DNA of 64,000 bases from Leptospira sp. GTDB taxonomy: Bacteria; Spirochaetota; Leptospiria; Leptospirales; Leptospiraceae. The position numbers and the translations under genes were made by a program. Each line of letters opens with the position of its first letter. Position 1 is the first letter of the stretch. The stretch is taken from assembly GCA_027533185.1 (NCBI GenBank), contig JAPZTS010000021.1, positions 1 through 64,000 on the forward strand, written 5' to 3'. This document shows positions 63,013-64,000 of this stretch, piece after piece. Under the pieces are notes generated by a model. The model ran no database searches and had not been told where the DNA came from. It saw only the letters and a list, made by a program, of their open reading frames with translations.

Positions 63013-63316
63013 GACGAAGCAGTCCATACCGTGAAAAAAAACGATAGCTCGGTAGATCTAGTCCAACAAGGACAAGTATCCTTTTTTTTAGGCGAAGGTC
63101 TCTTGCGAGTTGGAGAATTTTTGTCAAAAAATTTAAAGGGAAGTAATCAATCTTTCGACAATCGATCTGGATATGAGCCCGTGTTTGGAAGAACAACATA
63201 TCCAAAACGGCTTCCAACTCCTCTAAAATTTTTTCATGGACTTCATTAGAAAGGATTTTGATTTCATAGGCATTTTTAATTTCCTGTACTTGGATGTACC
63301 TTGTTTTTTTTGCCAT
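62957..63316 (-). CDS. STAS-domain-like protein
   Basis: A 119-residue protein. An anti-anti-sigma/STAS-like fold is suggested by YEIKILSNEVHEKILEELEA, HIQIDCRKIDYFPLNFLTKI and RILVLVGLDLPSYRFFSRYG. The usual phospho-site Ser/Thr (after the third strand) is replaced by a Tyr-Phe-Pro stretch, so phospho-switching is not expected. No partner kinase/phosphatase is nearby. The last 56 bases overlap the convergent DUF4279 gene. Divergent from epmA. Confidence 0.62.
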   Translation of the reverse strand: MAKKTRYIQVQEIKNAYEIKILSNEVHEKILEELEAVLDMLFFQTRAHIQIDCRKIDYFPLNFLTKILQLARDLRLKKRILVLVGLDLPSYRFFSRYGLLRLIFSNEETRRNSLGTTKE

Positions 63317-63327
63317 ATAGAAATTCT

Positions 63328-64000
63328 ATGAAGAGCCTGCCCAAAGAGATAGTCATTTTTAGATCTGCTGTCATAAAAGCCTCTCGAAATTATTTCTGGG
63401 AGCTTGGATTTTTGGAGGTCGATACTCCTTGCCTCAAACCGATTGTAGGTATGGAACCGTATCTGGATCCATTCGAAGTTACCTCTCCTTCTAAAAAGGA
63501 AAGGGGATTTTTGATAACCTCACCTGAGTACGCCTTAAAACAGATTTTATCTACTGGCATTGATCGAATATTTGAATTTTCTCATACGTTTCGATCTGGC
63601 GAAATGGGAAGTGATTTCCATTCTAAAGAGTTTTTAATGTTGGAGCTATATGCCAAAGGAATGGATGACGTACAATTGCGTGAGTTCACAAAAGGATATC
63701 TGATTTTTTTGATTCAAAACTTTGGAACTTCAGAAAGTAAAACACGGCTTCAAAATCCAAAAGAATCTTACATTCGCGAACGAACTGTCGAGTCTATCTT
63801 TCTTGAAGCGACAGGTTCTAAGTTTGATCGGGATTCACTCTTAGCTCTAATTGATTTGCATAAACTTACTGGAGCAGCTAAGGAAGAAATTCAACTTTGG
63901 CCTTATGAAGATCTTTTCTTTCTTGTATTTTTAAATTTAGTTGAACCAAAATTAGGTGAAGGAATTGTTTTTTTATATGATTACCCACCCGAATGTGCAG
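63328..64000 (+). CDS. epmA: EF-P lysine lysyltransferase EpmA (partial, cut by window end)
   Basis: The frame from ATG 63328 runs without a stop to the window end (224 codons). It is a class II lysyl-tRNA-synthetase-like protein lacking the anticodon domain. Motif 2-like FEFSHTFRSGE and LMLELYAKG (EFxMLExY type) are present, as in EpmA/PoxA/GenX, and VDTPCLKP near the start is typical. EpmA attaches lysine (beta-lysine made by EpmB) to elongation factor P, which helps translate polyproline stretches. epmB and efp are not in the window. The 3' end (motif 3) is outside. Confidence 0.9.
   Translation, partial: MKSLPKEIVIFRSAVIKASRNYFWELGFLEVDTPCLKPIVGMEPYLDPFEVTSPSKKERGFLITSPEYALKQILSTGIDRIFEFSHTFRSGEMGSDFHSKEFLMLELYAKGMDDVQLREFTKGYLIFLIQNFGTSESKTRLQNPKESYIRERTVESIFLEATGSKFDRDSLLALIDLHKLTGAAKEEIQLWPYEDLFFLVFLNLVEPKLGEGIVFLYDYPPECA

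Noticed and set aside
1..64000. tRNA, rRNA, CRISPR arrays, insertion sequences and prophage structural genes
   Set aside because: No T-arm GGTTCRA pattern with a cloverleaf, no regularly spaced short repeats, no transposase or integrase, and no capsid or portal genes were seen on reading; the tail-fibre-like protein stands alone.

Overview
The window reads as a Leptospira chromosome segment, probably a saprophytic species. The content supporting this is spirochaete-like: MoxR/DUF58/BatA/BatB-C/BatD with HtpG, MqnD of the futalosine menaquinone pathway, YwqK/MORN-type and kelch lipoproteins, MBOAT/SGNH acyltransferase pairs, and moderate-to-low GC. The genus is inferred; no marker such as 16S rRNA is present. 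A ParA/ParB pair, a plasmid-type replication initiator, candidate parS sites and a candidate antisense-RNA control region lie amid housekeeping genes (asd, pyk, acnA, htpG, queA). From memory, asd and htpG of L. interrogans sit on the small second chromosome. I therefore read this as the replication/partition region of chromosome II, though I could not compare genomes.

Layout. 0-1.8 kb: type II NADH dehydrogenase and a small secreted protein. 1.8-13.1 kb: one long plus-strand operon (alpha/beta hydrolase, thioesterase, MORN lipoprotein, MoxR, DUF58, BatD-like, BatA, BatB-BatC fusion, BatD, HtpG). 13.1-18.4 kb: a hybrid histidine kinase with a periplasmic-binding-protein-like sensor, a helical repeat protein, an integral membrane protein and MqnD. 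18.4-23.7 kb, minus strand: parA-parB, a 352-bp control region, the initiator rep, and a large protein with discoidin-like domains and eight 32-residue repeats. 23.7-28.1 kb: two parS-like palindromes, a degenerate NtrC-like regulator, hypothetical genes, a consensus sigma-54 promoter and an 839-bp gene-free stretch. 28.1-37.3 kb: small zinc-ribbon protein, MBOAT plus SGNH pair, asd, a large coiled-coil protein, pyk and an Omp85-like protein. 37.3-45.3 kb: pirin with a palindromic operator, then an operon of a caspase-like protease, three kelch lipoproteins and an unknown protein. 45.3-52.5 kb, minus strand: a surface-glycan-type operon (GT87, GT1, membrane proteins, MBOAT, SGNH, MazG). 52.6-64 kb: queA, envelope proteins, aconitase, a J-like protein, methyltransferase, PnuC, CutA, a small envelope/stress cluster with an orphan response regulator, and a truncated EpmA at the right edge.

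The most interesting part is 21.8-22.1 kb. A sigma-70-like promoter (TTGACA-N16-CATAAT) faces rep and would give it a leader of about 240 nt. Inside that leader, on the opposite strand, are a second promoter (TTGACA-N17-AATTAT), a UUCG-loop hairpin and an intrinsic terminator, predicting an antisense RNA of about 56 nt. Both promoters carry copies of TGACATAAT. This looks like counter-transcribed RNA plus repressor control of replication, as in plasmids, for a replicon carrying core genes.
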